Positions 11,126 to 20,288 of a DNA stretch of 64,000 nt are shown piece by piece (positions within the stretch are counted from its first letter, which is position 1; each line of letters starts with the position of its first letter). The notes beneath the pieces were generated by a model. That model searched no databases, had not been told where the DNA came from, and saw nothing but the letters and a program-made list of their open reading frames with translations. This DNA is from Pectobacterium polonicum. Lineage in GTDB: Bacteria; Pseudomonadota; Gammaproteobacteria; Enterobacterales; Enterobacteriaceae. The DNA lies in contig NZ_RJTN01000018.1 in the NCBI RefSeq assembly GCF_005497185.1, positions 35,670-99,669 of the forward strand, given 5' to 3'. Both the position numbers and the translations under genes were made by a program.

Positions 11126-11360
11126 GTGAAGATATCGAGTCACTGAATAGGCTCAATAATAAAGAGGGATTAAGGCGTAACGAAACATTAAGAAATAAAA
11201 TAGTCAAATGGGAAATTGTCTTACCCAAAATAGAATCTGAAAAAACACTGAATGAAGCGAGGAAAATGATAAATCGCAATAAGCCAGAAAACGTAAGTAC
11301 TATTGCGATCGCAAAATGCCGGTGACTAAACCTGCTTCAGGCGGCGTCGCATTTTTCACG
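11126..11360 (+). other. Intergenic stretch after ERIC copy 1
   Basis: This holds the distal half of an open frame (to 11325) that begins inside the ERIC element and reads SLNRLNNKEGLRRNETLRNK and further, rich in Lys, Asn and Glu. It could be the tail of a gene whose front was replaced by the ERIC element, but nothing identifies it, and it has no Shine-Dalgarno of its own. Confidence 0.25.
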
Positions 11361-11363
11361 TCG

Positions 11364-11393
11364 ACGATAAATAAGCCCAGTGTGCGCTGGGCT
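11364..11393 (-). terminator. Terminator of greB
   Basis: On the minus strand AGCCCAG / CTGGGCT form a 7-bp stem with a 6-base loop followed by TTATTTATC, starting a few bases after the greB stop codon. The T-run is interrupted, so efficiency is uncertain. Confidence 0.65.
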
Positions 11394-11397
11394 ACGC

Positions 11398-11877
11398 TCA
11401 TGACTTAACGTAATCAATCGAATTGACGAACCACTCGCGCGGGCCATCTGGCGTATTCACAGTGAATTCCTCATCAACCGCTTTTTTCAGCATCGCACGC
11501 GCCATCGGGGAGTCAATCGAGATATAGTCTTTATTGTCACCGTAAATTTCGTCCGGGCCGACAATCCGCAAGCGCTTCACATCACCTTGCTCATTTTCGA
11601 TCTCTACCCAAGCGCCAAAAAATACGCTGCCGTCCTGCTGCGGCGAGTAATCAACGATTTTCAATTCCGTCAGGCATTTTCTCAGGTAGCGCACACGCCT
11701 GTCGATCTGGCGTAACAAACGCTTATTGTAGGTATAGTCCGCATTTTCTGAGCGATCCCCCAAACTTGCTGCCCAGGAAACGATTTTGGTAATTTCCGGG
11801 CGCTTTACATTCCAGAGATGCTCATGCTCTGCCCGCAGTTTGTCATACCCCTCGCGGGTAATCAGATTGGTTTTCAA
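11398..11877 (-). CDS. greB: Transcript cleavage factor GreB
   Basis: RNA-polymerase secondary-channel factor that rescues backtracked complexes by stimulating transcript cleavage. It has 159 residues, family size. The N-terminal antiparallel coiled coil (about 1-75) has the two acidic residues of the tip in the segment GDRSENADYTYNKRLLR; the C-terminal domain reads VFFGAWVEIENEQGD and YISIDSPMARAMLKK. The start is a TTG (11875-11877), the only start that matches the family's N-terminus. It is on the same strand as ompR, whereas in E. coli greB is divergent from ompR and co-oriented with tex, so this stretch has been rearranged. Confidence 0.95.
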   Translation of the reverse strand: MKTNLITREGYDKLRAEHEHLWNVKRPEITKIVSWAASLGDRSENADYTYNKRLLRQIDRRVRYLRKCLTELKIVDYSPQQDGSVFFGAWVEIENEQGDVKRLRIVGPDEIYGDNKDYISIDSPMARAMLKKAVDEEFTVNTPDGPREWFVNSIDYVKS

Positions 11878-12051
11878 GTCGTTAACCCCGTTAGGTGCTT
11901 AGTGCATACCACGTTCTTCACTATTCCCAAGCGCAAAAAATCACGCGTTCATTACACAGATTTACAGTTTTGGCTAATAATCTATCAACAGACATAAATA
12001 TGTCATTTCTATCCCGTACTTTTAGCCACGGAGAGCTACGGAGAACGATTT

Positions 12052-13767
12052 ATGTTTAGCTTAGACGCCATTCTGCAAGATCTTGCCCCGCATCGCCATA
12101 CACCACCCTGGCAGAAAACGGTTTTGCGTTCTCTGCTATTTGAAAATGAAATGCAGCAATTTGCCCGGCGTTACCCGCATTTGAAAGGATTGGATCTGGT
12201 CGAACAGATTCTTGATTACTTCAACTTCAATTGTGAAATGGTCGAAGGGGATTTAGAAAATATCCCCAGTCAGGGACCTGTGGTGTTGGTTGCCAACCAC
12301 CCCATTGGCTCACTGGATGGTCTGGCGCTACTGCGCACCGTCGCCAGCGTCAGGCCCGATGTTCGCATCGTCGCCAGCCAGCTCCTCTCTTATGTCGCCC
12401 CACTTAAAAATCTGTTTTTTTCCGTCGATAACTTCAATAACCGTACCAAACGCCAGCAAATCAGCGCTATCCAGCAGCATCTGGAAGGCGACGGCGCGAT
12501 CATCGTGTTTCCGGCTGGTGAAGTTTCACGCGCCAGCCTGCAAGGAATTCGTGACGGTCACTGGCATAATGGTTTTATCCGCATGGCGAGCAAAGCCCGT
12601 GCGCCCGTAGTTCCGATTCATATCGGCGGACGCAACAGTGCGCTGTTCTATCTCTCTTCCATGGTTTATCGCCCGCTGTCCACCCTCCTGCTGGTCAGAG
12701 AAATGTTCGGCCAGCGCGGACAAACTCTCAAGCTGCGTATCGGTGCCAGAATTCCCTATACGTCCTGGAGCCAGGGCGAATGGAACGCCAACGATCTGGC
12801 AGCCCGCTTCCGGCGACACGTTTATCGATTGGGACAAGGGAAACCCGGCTGCTTTGCCAGTGAGAAGCCTATCGCGCTGGCCGAAGATCGCGTGCTCCTG
12901 AAACGTGCGCTGTCAGAATGTGAAACGCTGGGCACCACGCCGGATGGTAAAGTGGTCTATCTGTATCGGCGCGGTGAAGAGGATTATGTACCGCTGTTGC
13001 GTGAACTCGGACGTTTGCGGGAAATCGCCTTCCGCGCCGTCGGTGAAGGCTCCGGTCAGCGCCGCGATCTGGACAGCTATGACGATGACTACCTGCATCT
13101 GATTCTGTGGGATGACCGCGAACTGGAGATCGTCGGCGCTTATCGTTTTGTCTCAACGACCAGTCTGATTGCCGAGAAGGGCAAAGGCGGCCTCTATAGT
13201 CATAGTCTATTCCAGTACGGTGACGAGATGGACCCGATATTGGCGTCAGGCATTGAACTGGGGCGCAGTTTTATTCAACCCAAATATTGGGGTAAACGCG
13301 GACTGGATTATCTCTGGCTGGGTATTGGTGCTTATCTGGCACGCTATCCAGAACACCGCTATCTGTTCGGTCCGGTATCGCTTTCTGGCACTTTGCCGCC
13401 TCATGCACGCGATTTACTGGTTGCTTTCTATCGCCTGCACTTCACGCCTGACCAGCCGCTGGCAACCTCGCGCCGCCCTTATCCAGCCTCGCTGCCTGAC
13501 GTGCTGAAGCAGTTTGAAGGAACAGACTATCAGCAGGATCTCACACGGTTGAAAAGCATGCTCAGCAATATGGGGTGCGCCATTCCAACGCTCTACAAGC
13601 AGTATTCGGAACTGTGTGAACCCGGAGGCGTGCGGTTTATCGACTTTGGCATCGATCCCGACTTCAATAACTGCATCGACGGCCTGGTGCTTGTCGACCT
13701 GCAACAGCTGAAAGCATCACGCTATCAGCGCTATATCGCCCCTTTTACCAGCGATAGCGCTTCTTAA
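12052..13767 (+). CDS. olsF: Bifunctional ornithine lipid synthase OlsF-type (PlsC-like acyltransferase + GNAT-like acyltransferase)
   Basis: A 571-residue two-domain protein. Residues about 60-280 are a lysophospholipid acyltransferase-like domain with the active-site motif NHPIGSLDG (His about 83, Asp about 89; an HX5D form) and the second block FPAGEVSR. Residues about 290-560 are a hemolysin/OlsB-like GNAT domain (LREIAFRAVGEGSGQRRDLD, ELGRSFIQPKYWGKRGLDYL). This architecture corresponds to OlsF of Serratia, in which one polypeptide performs both N-acylation of ornithine and O-acylation of the lyso-lipid to give phosphate-free ornithine lipids at the inner membrane. Assignment rests on domain order and remembered motifs. 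It stands alone behind its own promoter region, with an AGAACG-type weak Shine-Dalgarno. Confidence 0.8.
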   Translation: MFSLDAILQDLAPHRHTPPWQKTVLRSLLFENEMQQFARRYPHLKGLDLVEQILDYFNFNCEMVEGDLENIPSQGPVVLVANHPIGSLDGLALLRTVASVRPDVRIVASQLLSYVAPLKNLFFSVDNFNNRTKRQQISAIQQHLEGDGAIIVFPAGEVSRASLQGIRDGHWHNGFIRMASKARAPVVPIHIGGRNSALFYLSSMVYRPLSTLLLVREMFGQRGQTLKLRIGARIPYTSWSQGEWNANDLAARFRRHVYRLGQGKPGCFASEKPIALAEDRVLLKRALSECETLGTTPDGKVVYLYRRGEEDYVPLLRELGRLREIAFRAVGEGSGQRRDLDSYDDDYLHLILWDDRELEIVGAYRFVSTTSLIAEKGKGGLYSHSLFQYGDEMDPILASGIELGRSFIQPKYWGKRGLDYLWLGIGAYLARYPEHRYLFGPVSLSGTLPPHARDLLVAFYRLHFTPDQPLATSRRPYPASLPDVLKQFEGTDYQQDLTRLKSMLSNMGCAIPTLYKQYSELCEPGGVRFIDFGIDPDFNNCIDGLVLVDLQQLKASRYQRYIAPFTSDSAS

Positions 13768-13773
13768 TTGATC

Positions 13774-13805
13774 GGTGCGCTCGCCTCTACAGGGGCTAGC
13801 GCACC
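13774..13805 (+). terminator. Hairpin after the ornithine-lipid synthase gene
   Basis: Stem GGTGCGCT / AGCGCACC with an inner CCTCT...AGGGG pairing, directly after the stop. No T-run follows, so it may be a Rho-dependent end or an mRNA stabiliser. Confidence 0.5.
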
Positions 13806-13896
13806 ACACTTCTATTCATGAACACCATAGCCCCGCATATTTTGTCTCTCAGATCACACATTTCATACGAAATCCCATTTGCCGTAATTTACGTGA

Positions 13897-13923
13897 TCAA
13901 CTGAACGCTTTTACTGCCGATAT
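13897..13923 (+). promoter_or_regulatory. Candidate sigma-28 (FliA) flagellar promoter of the chemoreceptor gene
   Basis: TCAACTGA, 11 bases, GCCGATAT. The -10 element matches the FliA consensus GCCGATAA in 7 of 8 positions with the right spacer; the -35 keeps only the first half. Most chemoreceptor genes of flagellated enterobacteria are class III flagellar genes, which fits. Confidence 0.5.
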
Positions 13924-13967
13924 TAAAGATATTCTTATCTATAGGTTTTTAAATGCGGGAGTCGACG

Positions 13968-14114
13968 ATGTATCCCGAAAATGAAAAACATGGCAATAAA
14001 ACCCTGTCATTACTTGCATCAATTACGATAGCAAGCCCCCTCCTTTATGCCTTCGTAGCATGTCAAAAAATTAAGGATGTTTATGAATATGCTGAACAGA
14101 ATCAAACTCGGTAA
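13968..14114 (+). CDS. Possible 48-residue membrane peptide upstream of the chemoreceptor
   Basis: An ATG with a GGGAG Shine-Dalgarno 7 bases upstream opens a 48-codon frame: a charged start ([11 protein letters not shown]), one hydrophobic segment ([20 protein letters not shown]) and a charged tail ([16 protein letters not shown]), ending in TAA at 14112-14114. It overlaps the chemoreceptor start in another frame by 32 bases. The topology is that of a small single-pass membrane protein, and the overlap would allow translational coupling. No family known to me; it could also be chance. Confidence 0.35.
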   Translation: MYPENEKHGNKTLSLLASITIASPLLYAFVACQKIKDVYEYAEQNQTR

Positions 14115-15750
14115 CATGCTGGGTATGGGATTTACTCTGGTTATCATCATCAGTTTGCTGGTCGCATTCTTCGGACGACTCCAGCTGGTTGGGCTGGGTA
14201 ACGACATCAACCGACTTTCCGGCACCACGTTAGCCAACATGCTACTCATTCAAGAGGTTAAAGCCGGTTTTGATGCCAATGCCCGTCTTATCCGCAACAT
14301 TGCGCTGAGTACCGACCCCGAGAAAATTCGGCAGGAAAAACAGTTTGTTGACGAACAAATCGCCCGCAATACCGCCAATCTGAAAAAACTCGGACAACAG
14401 TTAGATACCGAGGGCACCAGCGCACTGCTGAAACAGTTTCAGGACACGCGTCCACCGTACCTTGCGGCTTTTTTGAAAGCCATAGAGCTGGTGCAATCCA
14501 CCGACCCACAACAGCGCCAGCAGGGTAGCGCCATTATTCTTAACGAGATGCAAACCGCGCAAAACGCGCTATTCAAAGTGCTGGATGCGATGACAGCCTC
14601 ACAACAGCAGGATACCAATGAGATTGTCAGCCGTGCGCAGAATAATGCGCAATCCGGCAGCGTTATCATGCTGATTCTCTCCCTTGCCGCCACCGCGATG
14701 GCCGCTGTCGTGGCATGGCTGATCACCCGTACATTGAAAAAACAGCTGGGCGGCGAACCGCTGTACGCAACCCACGTTGCCCGGCATGTAGCCGAGGGCG
14801 ATCTGGCCGTCGACATCGATATAAAACCGGGTGACCACAGCAGCCTGTTAGCCACCATGCACCACATGAGTAATAGCTTGGGCAATATCGTCGAACAGGT
14901 GCGACAAAGCAGTGAGGCGATCGCTTCTGGCTCCAGCCAGATCGCTGCTGGCAGTGAAAACCTCAGCCAACGCACAGAAGAGCAAGCTGCCAGTTTGCAG
15001 CAAACCGCCGCCTCAATGGAGCAGATGAGCCAGGCGATTCGTCAGAATGCGGATACCGTGCGTAACGCCACCCGCCTCGCCAGCCAAACCAGCGAAACGG
15101 CGACAAAAGGCGGTGAGGCCATTAGCGATATCGTTGTGACGATGAAAGAGATCTCCGCCAGTTCGCATAAAATTCGCGATATTATCAGCGTGATTGACGG
15201 TATCGCTTTCCAGACCAATATTCTGGCGTTGAATGCGGCCGTTGAAGCCGCCCGCGCTGGCGAACAGGGCCGCGGCTTTGCCGTCGTCGCCGGAGAGGTT
15301 CGTTCTCTGGCACAGCGCTCCGCCTCTGCCGCTAAAGAGATTGCGGTACTGATCAATACCAGCGTCGAAAAAGTCGAAGCAGGCAACCGTCTGGTCGAAG
15401 AAACAGGTAGCACCATTGATGAGCTGGTCAGTCAGGCACGCAATGCCGCAACGTTAATCGGCGAGATTGGGACAACCACGCAAGAGCAGGAATCCGGCAT
15501 TGCACAAATTCATGATGCAGTTAACCAACTCGATCAGGTCACACAGCAGAACGCGACGCTGGTGGAAGAGTCTGCCAATGCAGCAACCAGCCTGCGCGAA
15601 CAGTCTGCCCATCTGGTGACACTCATGAACCATTTCCGCCTGCGAGGTATGTCAGCAGCCCGTCCAACGCCGGTGGCAAAGGCAGTACAACCGGCCCGCT
15701 TAGCGCTAGCCCCTGTCGGTAACACACAGGATAACTGGGAAAAATTCTAG
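14083..15750 (+). CDS. Methyl-accepting chemotaxis protein
   Basis: Transmembrane chemoreceptor of 555 residues that couples a periplasmic ligand to CheA/CheW. First membrane helix about 9-32 ([20 protein letters not shown]), periplasmic four-helix-bundle domain to about 190, second helix ([20 protein letters not shown]), HAMP domain, then the cytoplasmic bundle with the invariant tip [20 protein letters not shown] and methylation-helix segments rich in Glu/Gln. It ends in NWEKF, close to the NWETF tether that recruits CheR and CheB in Tsr and Tar. The ATG at 14083 is preferred to 14077 because AAGGA then has proper spacing. Ligand unknown. A sigma-28-like promoter lies about 160 bases upstream. 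Confidence 0.92.
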   Translation: MNMLNRIKLGNMLGMGFTLVIIISLLVAFFGRLQLVGLGNDINRLSGTTLANMLLIQEVKAGFDANARLIRNIALSTDPEKIRQEKQFVDEQIARNTANLKKLGQQLDTEGTSALLKQFQDTRPPYLAAFLKAIELVQSTDPQQRQQGSAIILNEMQTAQNALFKVLDAMTASQQQDTNEIVSRAQNNAQSGSVIMLILSLAATAMAAVVAWLITRTLKKQLGGEPLYATHVARHVAEGDLAVDIDIKPGDHSSLLATMHHMSNSLGNIVEQVRQSSEAIASGSSQIAAGSENLSQRTEEQAASLQQTAASMEQMSQAIRQNADTVRNATRLASQTSETATKGGEAISDIVVTMKEISASSHKIRDIISVIDGIAFQTNILALNAAVEAARAGEQGRGFAVVAGEVRSLAQRSASAAKEIAVLINTSVEKVEAGNRLVEETGSTIDELVSQARNAATLIGEIGTTTQEQESGIAQIHDAVNQLDQVTQQNATLVEESANAATSLREQSAHLVTLMNHFRLRGMSAARPTPVAKAVQPARLALAPVGNTQDNWEKF

Positions 15751-15762
15751 CGTATTTCGCCT

Positions 15763-15798
15763 GTCCCCCTGATGCCCCAACATCGGCATCAGGGGGAC
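15763..15798. terminator. Strong convergent terminator hairpin
   Basis: A perfect 14-bp stem GTCCCCCTGATGCC / GGCATCAGGGGGAC with an 8-base loop lies between the convergent chemoreceptor and citrate synthase genes, suitable for both strands. No long T-run on either side. Confidence 0.75.
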
Positions 15799-15804
15799 AT
15801 CGTA

Positions 15805-17091
15805 CTAGCCTTTCATTTGAGAAGCATAATCCCGGCGCGGCTGCCCAGTGTAAATTTGCCGCGGGCGATAGATGCTGATGTCCTGCTGTTTGTGCATTTC
15901 ATCCCAATGCGCAATCCAGCCGATCGTCCTGCCAACGGTAGAAATAACCGTAAACATGGATGGCGGTAGACCCATCGCTTTCAGAATAACCGACGTATAG
16001 AAATCGACGCTGGGATAAAGTTTATTTTCCAGAAAATAGGCATCGGTCATAGCGATATGTTCCAGCTCCATCGCCACCTGTAACAGGCTGTCTTCCATAC
16101 CCAATTCACCCAGTACCTCGTAGCAGGTTTTACGCAGAATCGCCGCACGTGGGTCGAAATGCTGGTAGACCGAGTTACCGAACCCCATCAGGCGGAATGA
16201 ATCACAGCGGTCTTTTGCTCGTCGTACAAATTCAGGCACGCGATCGACCGTTTTAATCTCTTCCAACATGCGCATACAGGCTTCGTTCGCCCCACCGTGC
16301 AGCGGCCCCCACATCGATGCCAGCCCGGCGGCAATGCAGGCAAACGGGTTAGCGCCAGAAGAGCCAGACGCTCTAACCGCCATCGTGGACGGGCATTGAC
16401 CGTGGTCAGCATGCAGAATCAGAATGCGGTTCATCGCCCGTTCCAACACCGGATTAACTTCATACTTCTCTGCCGGAATCGAAAACAACATGTGCAGGAA
16501 GTTGCCGGTATAGGAGAGGGAATTTCGCGGATAAACAGAAGGCTGCTCGATGGAGTATTTGTAGCACATCGCCGCCAGCGTCGGCATTTTTGACAGCAGT
16601 CGCACTGCCGCTAGCTCGCGGTGCTCCTCGTTATGAATATCCAATACATCGTGATAGAACGCGGCCAGCGCCCCGACCACCGCACACATTAGCGCCATCG
16701 GATGGGAGTCACGGCGAAAGCCGCTGAACATCCGGGTAATTTGCTCATGAACCAGCGTGTGCCGGGTAATGTTGTTGGCAAATTCTGCATATGCCTCCGG
16801 TGAAGGCGCGTCGCCATGCAGCAGGATGTAACAGACTTCCGTAAAATCGCACTGCTCGGCAAGCTGTTCGACAGGGAAGCCCCGATGCAGCAGCACGCTA
16901 TTCACTGCATCAATATAGGTAATCGCCGACTCGCATCCTGCCGTATTGGCAAAGCCAGGATCATAACTGCATAGCCCGTGTTCACCGAGTGGGCGAATAT
17001 CTACCGCCTCTTTCCCCAATACGCTGGAACGCATTTCCAGCGCAATACTCGCCTGCCCTTCTGCCGTCAACGTGGACGTTCTGACTGTCAT
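15805..17091 (-). CDS. Citrate synthase, divergent second-type copy
   Basis: Condenses acetyl-CoA and oxaloacetate to citrate, or a related condensation. It has 428 residues, like E. coli GltA, and keeps the first catalytic histidine ([11 protein letters not shown], about 250), the second (GPLHGGANE) and the aspartate of FDPRA. The family signature G-F-G-H-x-V-Y reads [13 protein letters not shown] here: the usual His is Asn and the following Arg is Ser. The normal gltA of enterobacteria sits next to the sdh operon, which is not here, so this is probably an extra paralogue. The ATG at 17091 has an AAGGA Shine-Dalgarno; a longer frame to 17139 is rejected. A separate role (for example prpC-like or supplying citrate) is conjecture. 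Confidence 0.85.
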   Translation of the reverse strand: MTVRTSTLTAEGQASIALEMRSSVLGKEAVDIRPLGEHGLCSYDPGFANTAGCESAITYIDAVNSVLLHRGFPVEQLAEQCDFTEVCYILLHGDAPSPEAYAEFANNITRHTLVHEQITRMFSGFRRDSHPMALMCAVVGALAAFYHDVLDIHNEEHRELAAVRLLSKMPTLAAMCYKYSIEQPSVYPRNSLSYTGNFLHMLFSIPAEKYEVNPVLERAMNRILILHADHGQCPSTMAVRASGSSGANPFACIAAGLASMWGPLHGGANEACMRMLEEIKTVDRVPEFVRRAKDRCDSFRLMGFGNSVYQHFDPRAAILRKTCYEVLGELGMEDSLLQVAMELEHIAMTDAYFLENKLYPSVDFYTSVILKAMGLPPSMFTVISTVGRTIGWIAHWDEMHKQQDISIYRPRQIYTGQPRRDYASQMKG

Positions 17092-17410
17092 GAGTCCTTC
17101 TCCTGCCCGAATAATGATGGTGTTCCCGTTCGCTTTCACGGCCTTCTGGATAGATCATTCCGTGCTACACACCCGGATTAAAACAACACTCAATTTACAA
17201 AGAAACAAGCCAACGTATTTCATACGCTAAAATTGTGGATGGATTGCAAGAATCTGATGGAATATTGATTTAGGTAAAGATTGTTACGCTGAACAGCGCG
17301 AGATCGTCCACACTTTCCAGATGGCAGCGGCTGGCATTTTGCACGCTCAATCCGTATAACTGTCCTCACTTATTTCACCCACTCACTTGATGACGACTGA
17401 TATCAGACCC

Positions 17411-19744
17411 ATGAATGATTCATTAAGCCACATTATCGCCAGCGAATTGCAGGCGCGCACGGAGCAGGTAGACGCGGCAGTCCGCCTGCTGGACGAAGGA
17501 AATACCGTCCCTTTTATCGCCCGTTACCGTAAAGAAGTGACCGGCGGACTGGATGACACCCAACTGCGCCAGCTCGAAACACGCCTCGGTTACCTGCGTG
17601 AACTGGAAGACCGTCGCCAGACTATTCTGAAATCCATCGATGAGCAGGGAAAGTTAACTGAGCAGCTCGCCACCGCCATTAACGGCACGCTGAGCAAAAC
17701 CGAACTGGAAGATCTCTACCTGCCGTATAAACCGAAACGCCGCACGCGCGGGCAGATTGCGATTGAAGCCGGTCTGGAACCGCTGGCCGACAGCCTATGG
17801 CAAGACCCAAACCAGGAGCCGGAGCTGACGGCACAGGCTTATATCCATGCCGATAAAGGCGTGGCGGACGTGAAAGCGGCGCTGGACGGCGCACGCTACA
17901 TTCTGATGGAACGCTTTGCCGAAGACGCCACGCTACTGGCAAAAGTGCGTCACTATCTGTGGAAAAACGCCCATCTGGTTTCCCGTGTCGTGGAAGGGAA
18001 AGAGGAAGAAGGCGCGAAGTTCCGCGACTACTTTGATCATCACGAACCGATTGCTCAGGTGCCTTCACACCGCGCACTAGCGATGTTCCGTGGTCGTAAT
18101 GAAGGTGTGCTGCAACTGGCGTTGAATGCCGATCCGCAGCACGAAGAAGCGCCGCGCGAAAGCTACTGTGAGCAGATTATTATCGATCACCTGAATCTGC
18201 GGCTAGGCAATGCGGCGGCAGACAGCTGGCGACGCGCCGTCATTAGCTGGACGTGGCGCATTAAAGTGCTGCTGCACCTTGAAACCGAATTGATGGGCAG
18301 CGTGCGTGAAAAAGCCGAAGACGAGGCGATCAACGTCTTCGCCCGTAACATGCACGACCTGCTGATGGCCGCGCCTGCAGGTATGCGCGCCACCATGGGT
18401 CTCGATCCCGGTCTGCGTACTGGCGTAAAAGTCGCGGTAGTCGATGCCACCGGCAAGCTGGTCGCAACCGACACCATTTATCCGCATACCGGTCAGGCGG
18501 CTAAAGCGGCTCCAATCATCGCCGCGCTGTGCCGCAAATATCAGGTAGAACTGGTGGCGATTGGTAACGGCACCGCCTCGCGTGAAACCGAGCGTTTCTT
18601 CCTCGATACGCAGAAACAGTTCCCGGAGATCAACGCGCAGAAAGTGATCGTCAGTGAAGCCGGCGCGTCGGTGTATTCCGCCTCTGAGCTGGCCGCACTG
18701 GAATTCCCCGATCTGGATGTATCGCTGCGCGGTGCGGTGTCTATCGCCCGCCGTTTGCAGGACCCGCTGGCAGAATTGGTGAAGATCGACCCGAAATCCA
18801 TCGGTGTAGGCCAGTATCAACATGACGTGAGCCAGAGCCAACTGGCGAAGAAACTGGATGCGGTGGTCGAGGACTGCGTAAACGCCGTCGGCGTTGATCT
18901 CAATACGGCCTCTGTTGCACTGCTGACGCGTGTCGCAGGGCTGACACGTATGATGGCGCAAAATATTGTGACCTGGCGTGATGAGAATGGCCGCTTCCAC
19001 AACCGTGAACAGTTGCTGAAAGTCAGCCGTCTGGGGCCAAAAGCCTTTGAACAGTGCGCGGGCTTCCTGCGTATCAACCACGGCAATAACCCACTGGATG
19101 CCTCCACCGTTCACCCGGAAGCCTACCCTGTCGTAGAACGGATTTTGGCCGCAACCGAGCAGGCGTTGCAGGAGCTGATGGGGAATCCCAATGCGCTGCG
19201 TAACCTGAAACCGTCGGATTTCACCGATGAGCGTTTCGGCGTGCCGACGGTGACTGACATCATTAAAGAGCTGGAAAAACCGGGTCGCGATCCGCGCCCC
19301 GAGTTTAAAACCGCCAGCTTCGCCGAAGGCGTAGAAACCTTAAACGATCTGCTACCGGGTATGATTCTGGAAGGCGCCGTCACCAACGTCACCAACTTTG
19401 GCGCGTTTGTGGATATCGGCGTCCATCAGGACGGCTTGGTCCATATTTCATCGCTGGCCGACCATTTCGTCGACGATCCACACAAAGTGGTGAAAGCAGG
19501 CGATATCGTGAAAGTGAAAGTGATGGAAGTGGATCTGCAACGTAAGCGCATCGCGCTGACGATGCGGCTTGATGAGCAGCCGGGTGAAACATCATCACGC
19601 CGTGGTGGTGGCAATGCCCGCACTGATAACACGACCTCATCACGTCAGCCAGCAGGTAAATCACGCCCTCGTCCAGCAAATGCACCTGCTACAGGCAATA
19701 GCGCGATGGGTGATGCGCTCGCTGCCGCCTTTAAAAAGCGCTAA
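17411..19744 (+). CDS. tex: RNA-binding transcription accessory protein Tex
   Basis: Cytoplasmic RNA-binding protein (E. coli YhgF) linked to transcription and RNA turnover. It has 777 residues. Domains in order: N-terminal helical Tex domain with [20 protein letters not shown], YqgF/RuvC-like fold (about 325-450; [17 protein letters not shown]), helix-hairpin-helix repeats (about 490-560; [20 protein letters not shown]), and an S1 domain (about 640-715; [20 protein letters not shown]), then a low-complexity basic tail. The start MNDSLSH matches the family; an upstream in-frame ATG at 17387 gives eight extra residues and cannot be excluded because neither has a clear Shine-Dalgarno. It is divergent from the citrate synthase gene. 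Confidence 0.96.
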   Translation: MNDSLSHIIASELQARTEQVDAAVRLLDEGNTVPFIARYRKEVTGGLDDTQLRQLETRLGYLRELEDRRQTILKSIDEQGKLTEQLATAINGTLSKTELEDLYLPYKPKRRTRGQIAIEAGLEPLADSLWQDPNQEPELTAQAYIHADKGVADVKAALDGARYILMERFAEDATLLAKVRHYLWKNAHLVSRVVEGKEEEGAKFRDYFDHHEPIAQVPSHRALAMFRGRNEGVLQLALNADPQHEEAPRESYCEQIIIDHLNLRLGNAAADSWRRAVISWTWRIKVLLHLETELMGSVREKAEDEAINVFARNMHDLLMAAPAGMRATMGLDPGLRTGVKVAVVDATGKLVATDTIYPHTGQAAKAAPIIAALCRKYQVELVAIGNGTASRETERFFLDTQKQFPEINAQKVIVSEAGASVYSASELAALEFPDLDVSLRGAVSIARRLQDPLAELVKIDPKSIGVGQYQHDVSQSQLAKKLDAVVEDCVNAVGVDLNTASVALLTRVAGLTRMMAQNIVTWRDENGRFHNREQLLKVSRLGPKAFEQCAGFLRINHGNNPLDASTVHPEAYPVVERILAATEQALQELMGNPNALRNLKPSDFTDERFGVPTVTDIIKELEKPGRDPRPEFKTASFAEGVETLNDLLPGMILEGAVTNVTNFGAFVDIGVHQDGLVHISSLADHFVDDPHKVVKAGDIVKVKVMEVDLQRKRIALTMRLDEQPGETSSRRGGGNARTDNTTSSRQPAGKSRPRPANAPATGNSAMGDALAAAFKKR

Positions 19745-19751
19745 TCACCTC

Positions 19752-19848
19752 ATGCCGATCGTTTAAGCATCGAGGTACACGGGGCAGGCATCCCTGCGGG
19801 AACCTCCCCCTGTGTTTCCCCTAATAACGGGCTTAAGTGATCGGTATT
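19752..19848. repeat. About 100-bp dispersed palindromic repeat (copy A)
   Basis: Begins ATGCCGATCGTTTAAGCATCG and ends CTTAAGTGATCGGTAT, the ends being imperfect inverted copies. The middle carries GGCATCCCTG-GGGAACCTCC and CCCTGTGT-TCCCCTAA. A second copy with the same blocks in the same order is at 35880-35985. It starts 7 bases after the tex stop, so it may also serve as its transcription end. Confidence 0.75.
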
Positions 19849-19863
19849 AGCAAATCGCCATTC

Positions 19864-20072
19864 TATACCCCAAATAATTCGAGTTGCAGGAAGGCGGCAA
19901 GAGAGGGAGTCCCGATGAGCTTACTCAGGTAAGTGATTCGGGTGAGTGACAAACCTGCCATGCCATAGGCAGGTTTGAACGCTGCTTGCAGCGGCCCCAA
20001 CGGGGCGAGGCACACGCAAGTGTGCTGAGTAGCGCAGCCAACGCACCTGAGGCTTGAAGTATTACGGGTATA
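19864..20072 (+). repeat. ERIC element, expanded form (copy 2)
   Basis: Starts TATACCCCAAATAATTCGAG and ends GCTTGAAGTATTACGGGTATA, with the conserved core CCCGATGAGCTTACTCAGG. At 209 bp it is longer than the 127-bp standard because of an insert after the GGGTGAG segment; the insert holds the palindrome ACAAACCTGCC / GGCAGGTTTG and a GC-rich hairpin (GCCCCAACGGGGC). The TATA ends match the other copies. Confidence 0.92.
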
Positions 20073-20249
20073 TTATTATTTAAAATAATGCCTGACCTCA
20101 TTGACGAGGTCAGTCATCTTTCCCGCCAAAATATCACTATTTTTGTTTCCCTAATAAAACTACGTTTCATTTATATTGAAATATTCAACCTATTTGAGAT
20201 TAATTTGTGATCTGTATCTAGGTAAATAAATTACCGTTGCGTTATTATT

Positions 20250-20285
20250 GTTCTATATAGGAAACCATAGTTTTATATATAGAAC
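20250..20285. promoter_or_regulatory. 36-bp palindrome just before the IclR-type regulator start: candidate autoregulatory operator
   Basis: Outer arms GTTCTATATA (20250-20259) and TATATAGAAC (20276-20285) are perfect inverted copies; the inner half GGAAAC faces GTTTTA around a CATA centre. It ends three bases before the regulator's ATG and replaces a normal Shine-Dalgarno, so a bound protein would block translation-start DNA and the nearby promoter. IclR-family proteins typically bind palindromes of this kind and control their own genes. Confidence 0.6.
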
Positions 20286-20288
20286 ACC

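Noticed and set aside
10993..11325. 110-codon plus-strand frame
   Set aside because: Starts inside an ERIC element, without Shine-Dalgarno; only its last part could be a gene tail.
13775..13984. 69-codon plus-strand frame downstream of the ornithine-lipid synthase gene
   Set aside because: Spans the terminator hairpin and the sigma-28-like promoter; no coding features.
18203..19114. 303-codon minus-strand frame opposite tex
   Set aside because: Antisense shadow from high-GC codon use; protein reading has no family look.
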